Source of the DNA: Oscillospiraceae bacterium
GTDB lineage: Bacteria; Bacillota_A; Clostridia; Oscillospirales; Oscillospiraceae
Length of the DNA stretch: 64,000 nucleotides
Assembly (NCBI GenBank): GCA_017545325.1
Contig: JAFWOX010000091.1
Location: 1 to 64,000, forward strand
Direction: 5' to 3'
A program made the translations under genes and the position numbers. Below the pieces are notes generated by a model. That model was not told the DNA's origin. It did not search any database and was given only the letters and a program-made list of their open reading frames with translations. This document shows, in pieces, positions 38,439-46,686 of this stretch (its first letter is position 1; each line of letters starts with the position of its first letter).

Positions 38439-38532
38439 TAGGTGGGGATGGTCGAAACCTGTTAAATCCAGCCATTGTGCACAAGGGCGGCGGCTCCTGC
38501 GCGCCGCTTCTGCGCGCCATAGCAGAATTTGC

Positions 38533-38561
38533 TTGCAATCGGGGGAAAAAACGCATATACT
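38533..38561 (+). promoter_or_regulatory. promoter of the foldase gene
   Basis: TTGCAA (38533-38538), 17-base spacer, TATACT (38556-38561). Confidence 0.7.
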
Positions 38562-38608
38562 ATACCAATGCCGCAGTATACATCTTGCAGACAAGGACGG
38601 AAGAGAAT

Positions 38609-40129
38609 ATGAGTGCATCCAGAGAGAAGAGGATCCGCTTCGAGGAACGGGCGGAAGGCAAGGAAAAACGCCAGATCCGGGCGAAGGACAACCGGAAGGT
38701 CGCCCGGCGCAAAAAGCTCATCACCACTGCAGCCGTTGCGGTGATCGTGATCGTGCTGGTGCTTCTGGTGGTGGTGAATTCCACCCTGTTCTATACGGGC
38801 GTCCCCGCCCTTCGGATCGGAGATTCGCGGTATACCGCCGCGGACTTCAACTATGAGTATTTCACCAGTTACTACCAGACCTACAGCAACATTGCCAGCA
38901 CCTATGGGGATTATGCCTCCATGCTGCTGGATACGTCGAAGCCGCTGAATAAGCAGTATTACAGCGAGACCGAGACCTGGGCGGATTATTTCGAGGGCAA
39001 CGCCCTGACCCAGCTGCAGCAGATGAGCATCCTGAACGATATGGCCAAGAAGGAGGGATGGACCCTCAGCGCCGAGCGGTCCGCGGACATCGAGGCCAAC
39101 ATCAATCAGGTGAAGACCGACGCCGTCAGCCAGGGGTACACCGATTATAAGGCTTATCTCCAGGCGCTGTACGGCAAGGGCATGACGGAGAAGCTTCTGC
39201 GGGAGCTCCTGCAGAAATCCTTCACCGCCACCTACTACAGCCAGGACCTGGTGGATCGGTGGAAGGCCGCCGCCACGGATGAGGAGAAGCAGGCCTACTA
39301 CGACGATGTGCAGAGCAGCTACAACCTCATCACCTTCATGATGTACCACGTGGACGGCTCCCCCAATGACGAGGAGGGCATCGACTCCGAGACCGCCATG
39401 CTGGCTGCGAAGAACACTGCGGACGAGATCGCCTCCGCGGTGGACCAGATCACCTTTGCGGATGCGGTGCGCCGGCATGCGCCCGAGGCGGAGAGAGCGA
39501 ATTATGAGTCCGACGACGCCTGCCTGACCCGCAACGCCTCCCCCACAGCCATCGACGCCAATTACCGGTCCTGGCTGACGGATACCGCCAGACAGTTCGG
39601 GGAGACCACCGTTGTCCAGGGGACCAACGGATACGATGTGATCATGTTCCTGGAAGCCAACGACAACCGCTTCAAGCTGGTGAATTACCGGGGCATCGTG
39701 ATCTCCGTCGCCACGGATGAAGAAGGCCGGGTGACGGACGATTCCATGAAGCAGGCCCAGGAAACTGTGGACACCATCATGGAGGAGTTCAACGCCGATC
39801 CCACGGAGGAGACCTTCGCCAAGCTGGCCAACGAGTATAACGGCTCCAGCACCAACGGCGGCCTGCAGGAAAATGTGGTCATGGGTACCCTGGCGAACCA
39901 TGACCTGGAGCAGTATCTCTTCGATGAGTCCGCCCGGCAGCCCGGGGATATCTACAGCTTCTACAGCGATAAGAGCTTCTATATCGCTTACTTCGTGGGC
40001 TACGGCGATCAGTACAATCTGCGCATTGCGGAGAACCTCATGGCTGAGGAACAGTACACCGGTCTGATCGAGGGAGCCAAGGAGGACTATGCCATCAAGA
40101 AGCTCTTCGCCTTCCGCTTCACCAAATAA
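38609..40129 (+). CDS. membrane-anchored PrsA/SurA-like peptidyl-prolyl isomerase or foldase
   Basis: A 506-residue protein. The basic, Arg/Lys/Glu-rich cytoplasmic N-terminus (residues 1-37) is followed by one membrane helix (about 38-58), then a large extracellular part. Its N-terminal half is helical, with SurA-N-like Tyr/Ser/Thr-rich helices (FNYEYFTSYYQTY). The C-terminal half contains RGIVISV and a helix-strand pattern, with FAKLANEYNGSSTNGGLQENV resembling the parvulin signature and its GG-LG turn in degenerate form. It probably assists folding of secreted proteins; isomerase activity is uncertain. Start ATG 38609 follows GGACGGAAGAG. It is a single gene between the 6S RNA and a BlaI-type operon. 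Confidence 0.82.
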   Translation: MSASREKRIRFEERAEGKEKRQIRAKDNRKVARRKKLITTAAVAVIVIVLVLLVVVNSTLFYTGVPALRIGDSRYTAADFNYEYFTSYYQTYSNIASTYGDYASMLLDTSKPLNKQYYSETETWADYFEGNALTQLQQMSILNDMAKKEGWTLSAERSADIEANINQVKTDAVSQGYTDYKAYLQALYGKGMTEKLLRELLQKSFTATYYSQDLVDRWKAAATDEEKQAYYDDVQSSYNLITFMMYHVDGSPNDEEGIDSETAMLAAKNTADEIASAVDQITFADAVRRHAPEAERANYESDDACLTRNASPTAIDANYRSWLTDTARQFGETTVVQGTNGYDVIMFLEANDNRFKLVNYRGIVISVATDEEGRVTDDSMKQAQETVDTIMEEFNADPTEETFAKLANEYNGSSTNGGLQENVVMGTLANHDLEQYLFDESARQPGDIYSFYSDKSFYIAYFVGYGDQYNLRIAENLMAEEQYTGLIEGAKEDYAIKKLFAFRFTK

Positions 40130-40149
40130 TCCCGCCGAATAAGGCGCCG

Positions 40150-40194
40150 CATCCCCGGAACGGTTTTATCCAGGCCGTCCCGGGGATGTTTTTT
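40150..40194 (+). terminator. foldase gene terminator
   Basis: CATCCCCGG-A-ACGG pairs with CCGT-C-CCGGGGATG, followed by TTTTTT at 40189-40194. Confidence 0.88.
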
Positions 40195-40209
40195 CCCGGG
40201 AAATTTCCC

Positions 40210-40252
40210 TTGACAAACCTACAAATGTAGGGTAACCTACAGATGTAGGTTA
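40210..40252 (+). promoter_or_regulatory. promoter with two BlaI/MecI-type operators
   Basis: TTGACA (40210-40215), 17-base spacer, TAACCT (40233-40238). Two dyads of the TACA-N2-TGTA type lie across it: CCTACAAATGTAGG (40218-40231) and the perfect 20-base palindrome 40233-40252 centred on ACAGATGT. Binding of the encoded repressor would shut off its own operon. Confidence 0.88.
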
Positions 40253-40275
40253 GAATAACGAAAGGAGGGAAGGAA

Positions 40276-40659
40276 ATGGCCGGTCTGAGCGATGCGGAAT
40301 GGGAGGTCATGAACGTCCTGTGGACTGGGGGGGACCTGACCCTGGCGGAGATCCGGGAGCGGCTTCGGGCGGCGGGAAACCGCTGGGCCGGGAACACGGT
40401 GCAGACCTTTTTGGCCCGGCTGGAGAAAAAGGGGGCCGTCACAGTTTCCCGGAGCGGGCTGCCCTATCGGTATGGGGCGGCGCAGCCCAGGGAGCACTAT
40501 GAGCGGGAACTGCTGGAGGACCTGAAGAAACGGGTGTTCCGGGGTTCCGGCCTGCGCATGGTCTCCTCCTTCATGCAGCTGGAGCCCCTGAGCCGGGAAG
40601 ACCTGGCGGAGCTGCGGCGGGTGATCGACGAGAGCTTCGGAGAGGAGGATGCGCCGTGA
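40276..40659 (+). CDS. BlaI/MecI-family transcriptional repressor
   Basis: A 127-residue winged-helix regulator of the penicillinase-repressor family (PF03965): LSDAEWEVMNVLWTGG, then AGNTVQTFLARLEKKGAV as recognition helix and wing, and YRYGAAQPREHYERE. It dimerises through its C-terminal helices and binds TACA/TGTA operators, two copies of which sit in its own promoter. The repressor should be cleaved or displaced when the neighbouring membrane protease senses its signal. No beta-lactamase or PBP2a gene follows, so the regulon lies elsewhere or is limited to this operon. Confidence 0.94.
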   Translation: MAGLSDAEWEVMNVLWTGGDLTLAEIRERLRAAGNRWAGNTVQTFLARLEKKGAVTVSRSGLPYRYGAAQPREHYERELLEDLKKRVFRGSGLRMVSSFMQLEPLSREDLAELRRVIDESFGEEDAP

Positions 40660-41756
40660 TGATCCGATTGGCGGAATGGCTGGTCCATCTGACCTATGCC
40701 GCCCTGTTCGGCAGCCTGGGGGCTGTGCTGCTCCTCCTGGTCCGGCGATTCGTGACGGTCCGGGCAGGGCCGCGATATACCGCAGCCCTCTGGACGATGC
40801 TGTTGTTCTGGATGGGGGTGATCCTGCTGCTTTCCGGCCGGGGTCGTATGCGCTTCAATGATTTTCTGTTTCGGCATGATTTGGCGTTCTTGGTCCATGG
40901 GCTGCTGCATTTGGATTTTTATGATAGGCGGCTGGTAGACGGTATCTCCGACGGCAGTGTCTGGGCCCGGTTATGGTTGCGCCCGATACCCCAGAACTGG
41001 GCGGCGAAAGGGGAGGCAACGACAGTCATCCTGGTCTGCTTTGCCGTCTGGCTTCTGGGCCTCCTGCTGTTCTGGCTCCTGGTCGTGTACCGGTACAGGC
41101 AGGCGAAGCGGGCTCTCCGTCATCTCCCTCCCACGGAGGACCCGGAGATCCGGGAACTGCTGCGGCAGGAGTGCCTCTGGCTGGGGATCCGGGGATCGGT
41201 CGATGCGTTTCTTCTGCCGGCCTCCGGGACGGGAAAGGGGATATTCTCCCCCTGCGTCATGGGCTTTCGGGACCCCGTTCTCCTGCTCCCGGGGGAGCTG
41301 TGGGGCCGACTGCATCCGGAGGGGAAGGAGGCCGTAGTCGCCCATGAGCTGATGCATATCCGGAGGCGGGATAATCTGCGCAACCTGATCCTGCTGGCCT
41401 TCCACAGCGTCTTCTGGTTCGCCCCGCCGATCCGCATCGCCCTGCGGGCCTGTCGGCAGGATCTGGAATACCTGCGGGATGCTCAGGTCCTGGGGGAGAC
41501 CGCCACCCGGCGGGAGCGCCGGGGGTATATGGAAGCCATCCTCTCCGTGGCGGAGGAGTGCGCCAGGCACTACTGCCCGACCCTGCACAGCGGCATGTTC
41601 ACCGGCAGCGGCGCGGGCTTCCGGCTCCGTCTCCTGGAGAAGGAAACAAAGCGGCCGGTGCGGACTGCTCTGGGCCGGGCCCTGTGGGTCCTGACCGCCC
41701 TTGCCTTCCCGGCCGTGATCGTGGTCTTCCGCGGCGTCGTGCTGCTCCAGGCGTAG
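40656..41756 (+). CDS. BlaR1/MecR1-like M56 membrane metalloprotease
   Basis: A 366-residue membrane protein of the M56 family. Four hydrophobic helices lie at about residues 10-30, 42-60, 122-146 and 345-362. The zinc-protease motif HELMHIRRRDN has His230, Glu231 and His234, preceded by EGKEAVVA. It starts inside the blaI stop (4-base overlap), so the two are translated together. Full BlaR1/MecR1 proteins end in a ~250-residue beta-lactam-binding domain; here the chain stops shortly after the last helix, so this protein lacks that sensor and must respond to another cue. Confidence 0.92.
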   Translation: MMIRLAEWLVHLTYAALFGSLGAVLLLLVRRFVTVRAGPRYTAALWTMLLFWMGVILLLSGRGRMRFNDFLFRHDLAFLVHGLLHLDFYDRRLVDGISDGSVWARLWLRPIPQNWAAKGEATTVILVCFAVWLLGLLLFWLLVVYRYRQAKRALRHLPPTEDPEIRELLRQECLWLGIRGSVDAFLLPASGTGKGIFSPCVMGFRDPVLLLPGELWGRLHPEGKEAVVAHELMHIRRRDNLRNLILLAFHSVFWFAPPIRIALRACRQDLEYLRDAQVLGETATRRERRGYMEAILSVAEECARHYCPTLHSGMFTGSGAGFRLRLLEKETKRPVRTALGRALWVLTALAFPAVIVVFRGVVLLQA

Positions 41757-41757
41757 A

Positions 41758-42792
41758 TCAGCCCGGCATTCCGGTCATCTCCTCCGGCAGCTCATCCAGC
41801 CAGGTGGACTTGATTCCCGTTTCCGTCATTTCATAGAGGATGCAGGGCTTCTCCGGCCAGGGGGTGCGGGTCAGGAGCTCATGGATCCCGTCCCCGTCCA
41901 TGTCCACGATCCGATAACCGCCGTCCTCATAAGCACCATAGCCCAGGCAGTTCGCCGCCGTGAGCAGATCCGTCATGGGCTGTTGCAGCCAGCCGTCGCC
42001 GTCGCCTCCCCGGGTGAAGACGTAGGTGGAGAGATAACCGGATCCCCGGGGATTTGGCTGCCGGGAGAGGATCTTCACGCAGATGCGGGGGTAACCGAAA
42101 AGGTCCCCGTCGCCATCATAGTAAACGAAGGAGGACCCCACCTCGTCCATGGGGGTGCCTATGGCGATACCGCCGGTATGCCAGTTCAGCAGCTTTCCCG
42201 TCCAGGTCCGACGGCTCCAGCGGTATTCCGCCTCCAGGGAATATCCGTCGGCGATCTGCCCGGCCAGCTCCTGCTTTTCCCCTTCGTTTCCGGCATAGGC
42301 GAGCTGCAGCAGATGGCCGTCCCTCTCCGTGAAAAGCAGCAGGTTTCCGCCACGCTCCTCCGTGTGGAGGACGATCAGCGTGCCGCTCTCCGACACTTCG
42401 GGCCTGGTCAGCAGTACCCCCACGACCGCCAGGGCCGCCAGGAGCAGCAGGGCCAAAACGGCGATCCACCGCCGCCGACTGGTCCGCTCCTTCCGAATGC
42501 TGTCCCAGGAAATGGCAAGCAGGCCCTGGACCAGCGGCGTTTCTGCCGGGGTTACGGATTCCTCACCGGCTGCTTCGTCCTCTTTTCGCCGGCAGGATAC
42601 CAGCTCTGAAACGCCCAGGCCGAAGACGGCGGCCAGAGGTTCCAGCAGGGTCACATCCGGGTAGCTGAGTCCCCGCTCCCATTTGCTCACGGCCTTGTCC
42701 GTCACATGGAGCCGCTCCGCCAAGGTTTTCTGGGTCAGGCCAAGCTCCCGACGGTTCAGGGCGACAAAACTGCCGAATTCCGCTTTTTCCAT
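41758..42792 (-). CDS. membrane-anchored XRE regulator with extracytoplasmic DxDGDG motifs
   Basis: A 344-residue protein. Residues 1-65 form an XRE helix-turn-helix (LTQKTLAERLHVTDKAVSKWERGLSYP), followed by a linker and one membrane helix (about 107-130). The extracytoplasmic part (about 131-344) is beta-rich and carries three acidic loops of calcium-binding style: YYDGDGDLFGY, RGGDGDGWLQQ and VDMDGDGIHELL, similar to EF-hand or FG-GAP loops. This looks like a one-component transmembrane sensor-regulator. The start ATG 42792 is 6 bases after GAGGTG; GTG 42801 overlaps that site. It is convergent with the BlaI/M56 pair, two bases from its stop. Confidence 0.85.
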   Translation of the reverse strand: MEKAEFGSFVALNRRELGLTQKTLAERLHVTDKAVSKWERGLSYPDVTLLEPLAAVFGLGVSELVSCRRKEDEAAGEESVTPAETPLVQGLLAISWDSIRKERTSRRRWIAVLALLLLAALAVVGVLLTRPEVSESGTLIVLHTEERGGNLLLFTERDGHLLQLAYAGNEGEKQELAGQIADGYSLEAEYRWSRRTWTGKLLNWHTGGIAIGTPMDEVGSSFVYYDGDGDLFGYPRICVKILSRQPNPRGSGYLSTYVFTRGGDGDGWLQQPMTDLLTAANCLGYGAYEDGGYRIVDMDGDGIHELLTRTPWPEKPCILYEMTETGIKSTWLDELPEEMTGMPG

Positions 42793-42878
42793 TTCAATCA
42801 CCTCGGGCTCAGTTTAGCTTTGCCGATTCTCCGGCGCAACCGACCAACGGTAGAATCCGCCGGTTTACATCCGAAAAA

Positions 42879-42904
42879 GCCCCGAAGCGGCGACGCTTCG
42901 GGGC
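42879..42904 (-). terminator. terminator of the flavoprotein gene
   Basis: Perfect 11-bp stem GCCCCGAAGCG (42879-42889) / CGCTTCGGGGC (42894-42904); on the minus strand TTTTTCGG follows. A second hairpin, TTCGCGCC/GGCGCGAA, lies at 42929-42948. Confidence 0.85.
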
Positions 42905-42955
42905 ATTCCTGCTAAAGGGCTCGCAGAGTTCGCGCCAACAGGCGCGAATCGGAGC

Positions 42956-44527
42956 TCAGGCTTCTCCGTTCACAATGGTCTCCGCCGCCTGGCGGGCCCA
43001 GGTGAGGCAGCGCCCGTGGCTGTTGCCGTTGAACAGCAGGGGGTAGTCCACTCCGTAGAGGCCGCCCGCCACCATGCCCACGGCCAGCAGGCCGGGGATG
43101 GGCTCGTCCCTGGCGTCCAGGACCCGGAGCTTCACATCCGTGTTCACCCCGCCGAACACGTCCAGCAGGGAGGGACCGAATTTCAGGGCGTAGAAGGGGG
43201 GCTTGTCGATGGGGGTGAGGAGGGCGGTGCGCTTGCCGTAATCCTCGTCGTTCTGCTTCTGATACAGCTCGTTGTACCGGGCGACGGTGGCCAGGAAGGT
43301 ATCCTTGGGCACGCCCATCTGCTCCGCCAGCTCCTCCAGGGTATCCGCCTTGCAGCAGGTGCCGTTCTGCACATACCGGTCGATGGACTCCTTGGTGCCG
43401 TTGTCGTCGCTCCAGCCATGGCCGTACTCCGCCATCAGCGGCTCCACGAACTGACCGCCGCTGATGGGGGAGAGAAACCGTACCTGGTCCAGCCAGCGGT
43501 CGTCGAACACGCTGAAGGCCCATTGGCCCCCAGGCTGCTCCAGGGTGCGGATGGCCTTGGCCTGGACCCAGGTGTCCTCGTTCATGTACCGTCTGCCCTG
43601 CTGGTTCACATGGAGGAAGAAGAAGGCGAACATGGAGTAGGCGATCAGGTGGAGGGAAATGGCCCAGTCGTGGGCCTCGTATTCCGCCCCCGCCCAGTAG
43701 GCCATCTGGTGCCCGTCCCCGGTGTTGACCCCCTCGGGGAAGTACCCGTTATGGGCGGCGCGAAGGCCCAGGGGGGCGAAGTATTTCAGCATCTCCCGGT
43801 TCCCGGCGATGTCCCCGGTGGCCAGGACCACGGCCTTCTTGCCCACGTAGCGGCGGTATACCCCGTCGTTGTCCTTCGCGATGAAGGAGACCACCCGGCC
43901 CGTCTCGTCCTTCTCCAGATACAGGGCCCGGTTGTTCCGGTCCAGCCGCTGCCCGGCGTCCAGGATCACCTTCTCCATGATCTCGCACATGAGGAAGGCG
44001 GTCTTGTTGTTTTTGTACACATGGTAGCCCGGCTTCTGCACGATGTAGTGAGTGCCGGGGTACTCGGTGAAGTCCGGTCCCTTGTAGTAGCCGCCGAAGA
44101 GATGGCCCTCGATGGCTTCGCCCCCGGTCTCCAGCAGCCATTCGAAGGCCTCCTCGCTCTTGTTCACATAGAGCCAGAGCAGGTCCTCGTTCACCCGGCT
44201 GCCGCAGATGCGCATCCAGTCCCGGGCGAACTGCTTCTTATCGATGAAGACGCCGTTCTCCCGCTGGATATGGCTGCCCACGGAGGCGATATGCGCCCCA
44301 TGGGCCACCAGGCCCTTGTACTTATCGATGAGGGCGACGGTGAGGCCCAGCTGGACGCACCTCGCCCCGGTGGCGAGACCGGCGATGCCGCCGCCGATGA
44401 TGGCTACGTCCGCCGTGACAGTCTCCTGAATGAGGCTTTCGTCGATCTTCGGGGGCGGCGTGCCCCAGGGATACCGGGCCGCCCGCACCTGGGGATCGGT
44501 GTAGTCTTCCCGCTCGATGAAATGCAT
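42956..44527 (-). CDS. FAD-dependent oxidoreductase, fumarate/urocanate reductase-type
   Basis: A 523-residue flavoprotein of the fumarate reductase/succinate dehydrogenase FAD domain family (PF00890). The dinucleotide-binding loop is VAIIGGGIAGLATGARCVQLG, the second FAD segment is VVLATGDIAGNREML, and the C-terminal VGMVAGGLYGVDYPLLFNGNS is the isoalloxazine-binding region. There is no FMN-binding or cytochrome domain and no signal peptide, so electrons must come from another protein. It may reduce an enoate-type substrate in anaerobic respiration or fermentation. It is a single-gene unit with its own promoter and terminator. Confidence 0.88.
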   Translation of the reverse strand: MHFIEREDYTDPQVRAARYPWGTPPPKIDESLIQETVTADVAIIGGGIAGLATGARCVQLGLTVALIDKYKGLVAHGAHIASVGSHIQRENGVFIDKKQFARDWMRICGSRVNEDLLWLYVNKSEEAFEWLLETGGEAIEGHLFGGYYKGPDFTEYPGTHYIVQKPGYHVYKNNKTAFLMCEIMEKVILDAGQRLDRNNRALYLEKDETGRVVSFIAKDNDGVYRRYVGKKAVVLATGDIAGNREMLKYFAPLGLRAAHNGYFPEGVNTGDGHQMAYWAGAEYEAHDWAISLHLIAYSMFAFFFLHVNQQGRRYMNEDTWVQAKAIRTLEQPGGQWAFSVFDDRWLDQVRFLSPISGGQFVEPLMAEYGHGWSDDNGTKESIDRYVQNGTCCKADTLEELAEQMGVPKDTFLATVARYNELYQKQNDEDYGKRTALLTPIDKPPFYALKFGPSLLDVFGGVNTDVKLRVLDARDEPIPGLLAVGMVAGGLYGVDYPLLFNGNSHGRCLTWARQAAETIVNGEA

Positions 44528-44580
44528 GGTGATTCCTCCCTCTTGCCCTCCCGGGAGGGCGTTTAATTTGTCTTGGCCTC

Positions 44581-44610
44581 AGTATACCATGGGAAGGGGA
44601 GAGGTGTAAA
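44581..44610 (-). promoter_or_regulatory. promoter of the flavoprotein gene
   Basis: Minus strand: TTTACA (44610-44605), 18-base spacer, extended -10 TGG-TATACT (44586-44581). Confidence 0.65.
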
Positions 44611-44617
44611 CAGAAGA

Positions 44618-44785
44618 AAGGCGCCGCCCTTGCTTGCGCGGGAGCGGGGGGAGTATCCCGATTTCAAAACCATGGACGCGCTGCAGCTTGCGGCGGCTCT
44701 GGTCTGCGGGTGCGATCTGTTCCTCTTCCAGGACAAACGCCCCCGCCGGTTCAGGGAGCTGCCCTGCCTGCCCCTGGAGGATATC
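44618..44785 (+). pseudogene. remnant of a PIN-domain (VapC-like) toxin
   Basis: One plus-strand frame reads YPDFKTMDALQLAAALVCGC, then DLFLFQDKRPRRFRELPCL and LEDI. This is the C-terminal third of a PIN domain: conserved Asp in TMDALQLAAAL, the DLFL strand and the last acidic position (normally TNDKxLRxF, here FQDKRPRRF). The N-terminal part with the first catalytic Asp is missing, there is no start codon with a ribosome site, and no antitoxin precedes it. The remaining 44528-44881 region holds only the flavoprotein promoter and a terminator. Confidence 0.65.
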
Positions 44786-44814
44786 TGTGCCGTTGAACTC
44801 TGTCCAAACAACGC

Positions 44815-44842
44815 AGCGGCCCCGGCGAAAGCCGGAGCCGCT
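44815..44842 (-). terminator. terminator of the HD/ABC-exporter operon
   Basis: Stem AGCGGC-C-CCGGC (44815-44826) / GCCGG-A-GCCGCT (44831-44842), loop GAAA. On the minus strand GCGTTGTTTGG follows; the T-run is broken. Confidence 0.55.
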
Positions 44843-44881
44843 GTTCCTGTTCCATACCGCCCCGCAGGGCGATTCACGCGT

Positions 44882-46686
44882 TTATGCCTGCAGCACTTCC
44901 TGGAGCTGGCTGGTATACAGCTCGTAATACAGCCCCTTTTCTGCCATGAGGGTATCGTGATTGCCTTCCTCCGCAATGACGCCGTCCTGGATGTAGAAGA
45001 TTCGGTCGCAGTTGCGGATGGTGCTGAGGCGGTGGGCCACGATGAAGGAGGTGCGCCCCTTCAGCAGGGCGGCGATGCCGTTCTGCACCAGCCGCTCGGT
45101 GTTGGTATCCACGCAGCTGGTGGCCTCGTCCAGGATCAGGATACGGGGGTCGCTGAGCAGGGTGCGGGCAAAGGAGATCAGCTGCTTCTGCCCGGCGCTG
45201 AGGCCCTCGCCCCGTTCCTTGGTCTCGGTGTTGTACCCGTCCTCCATATCCCGGATGAAGTCGTCCGCATGGACGGCCTTGGCCGCGGCGATGCATTCCT
45301 CGTCCGTGGCGTTCAGGCGGCCATAGCGGATATTGTCCATGATGGTGCCGGAGAAGATGAAGGTATCCTGCTGCATGACGCCCATCTGCCGCCGCAGGGA
45401 CCGAAGGGTGACGCTCTGCAGGTCGTGCCCGTCGATGCAGACGCTGCCCTCGGTGACGTTGTAGAAGCGGGAGAGCAGGTTCACGATGGTGCTCTTGCCC
45501 GCGCCGGTGGGTCCCACCAGGGCGATGGATTCCCCCGCCTTCACATCGAAGGAAACGTGCTTGATGACGGGGATATCCTTCTCGTACTCGAAGAGCACGT
45601 TGCGGAATTCCACATGGCCGGCGATCTGGGGCAGCTCCCCGGCTCCCGGATTATCCTCCACGCTCACCGGCTCATCCAGCACCTGGAAGATCCGCTCCAG
45701 GTAGCTCATGGCGTCCATCAGCTGGTTGTAGATGTTGCCGATCTGCATGATGGGCTGCCAGAAGCGGTTGGAGTAGCTCACCATGGCGTAGATGGCGCCG
45801 ATCTGCACCACGCCTTCCAGAATGAAGTCCTTCCGGAACCAGTACACCGCCGCGATATAGATGGCGCATTTCACGATCCGCATGATCATGGCGGCAATGG
45901 GATACATGCCGTGGGCCACGTAGGCGGCGCGCAGCTTATACATCCGGTTTTCCTTCAGCAGGCCGTCGAAGATGCCGCTGTTCATCTCCTCCCGGGCGAA
46001 GGCCTGGGTGACCTTGGCGCCGTTGATGTTCTCCGAGAGGTAGGCGGTAACGTTGGACTGCTTGTTGGCGGCCTTCTGCCGGAAGCGCCGCTGCATGGGC
46101 TTGGTGAGGGCCACGTAGACGATGAACACCGGCAGGCCCGCCAGCACCACCAGGGTCATCTTGGGACTCAGAGAGAGCATGAAGAAGAGGGTGATGACCA
46201 GGTTGATGATGGCTAGAACGGCGTTGATGAGGCCGTTCGTCAGGAAGTCCGACACGTTGTTCACATAGTTGATGACCCGGGTGAGGATCTTCCCATGGGG
46301 GCGGCTGTCGTAATAATCGAAGCCCAGCTTCTGCAGATGCTCGTATACGTCGGTGCGCATGTCCGTGGTCATGCTCTGGCTGGTCCGGGCGCCGATAAGG
46401 CCCTTCCGCTTGTTGATGTGATGACGCCGACGTTGATGATGAAGTATCCAACGCCCAGGATCACGATGGTGGCGATGGCCTTATGGCCCTGGGGGATCAT
46501 GGTGTCGATGATGTAGGCCTGGATCCGCGGCACCACCAGGCCCAGGATGCTGGCGACGACCGACAGGATGAACATGGCGGCGATGGATTTTTTGTATTTC
46601 TTGACGTAAACCAGACTGCGCTTGAACTGGGGCCAATTGAACGGCGCATCCAGCTCTTCGTCGATGTTATACTTGTTTCTTGCCAT
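44882..46686 (-). pseudogene. ABC exporter half-transporter, canonical subunit, split by a one-base frameshift
   Basis: The ATG at 46686 overlaps the stop of the partner subunit (TGATG). The first frame gives MARNKYNIDEELDAPFNWPQ and the first membrane helices, then leaves phase near 46417-46422; the second frame continues with helices from INKRKGLIGARTSQSM onward and ends at 44882. Restoring one base (a GG in place of G on the plus strand) gives a continuous 601-residue half-transporter: a six-helix domain, then Walker A GPTGAGKSTIV, signature LSAGQ and Walker B ILILDEATS with its catalytic Glu. Either the exporter is inactive or the sequence has an indel error. Confidence 0.85.

Noticed and set aside
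44573..46216. 547-codon plus-strand frame
   Set aside because: Beyond the PIN-like fragment it is the antisense of the ABC exporter and has no conserved domain.
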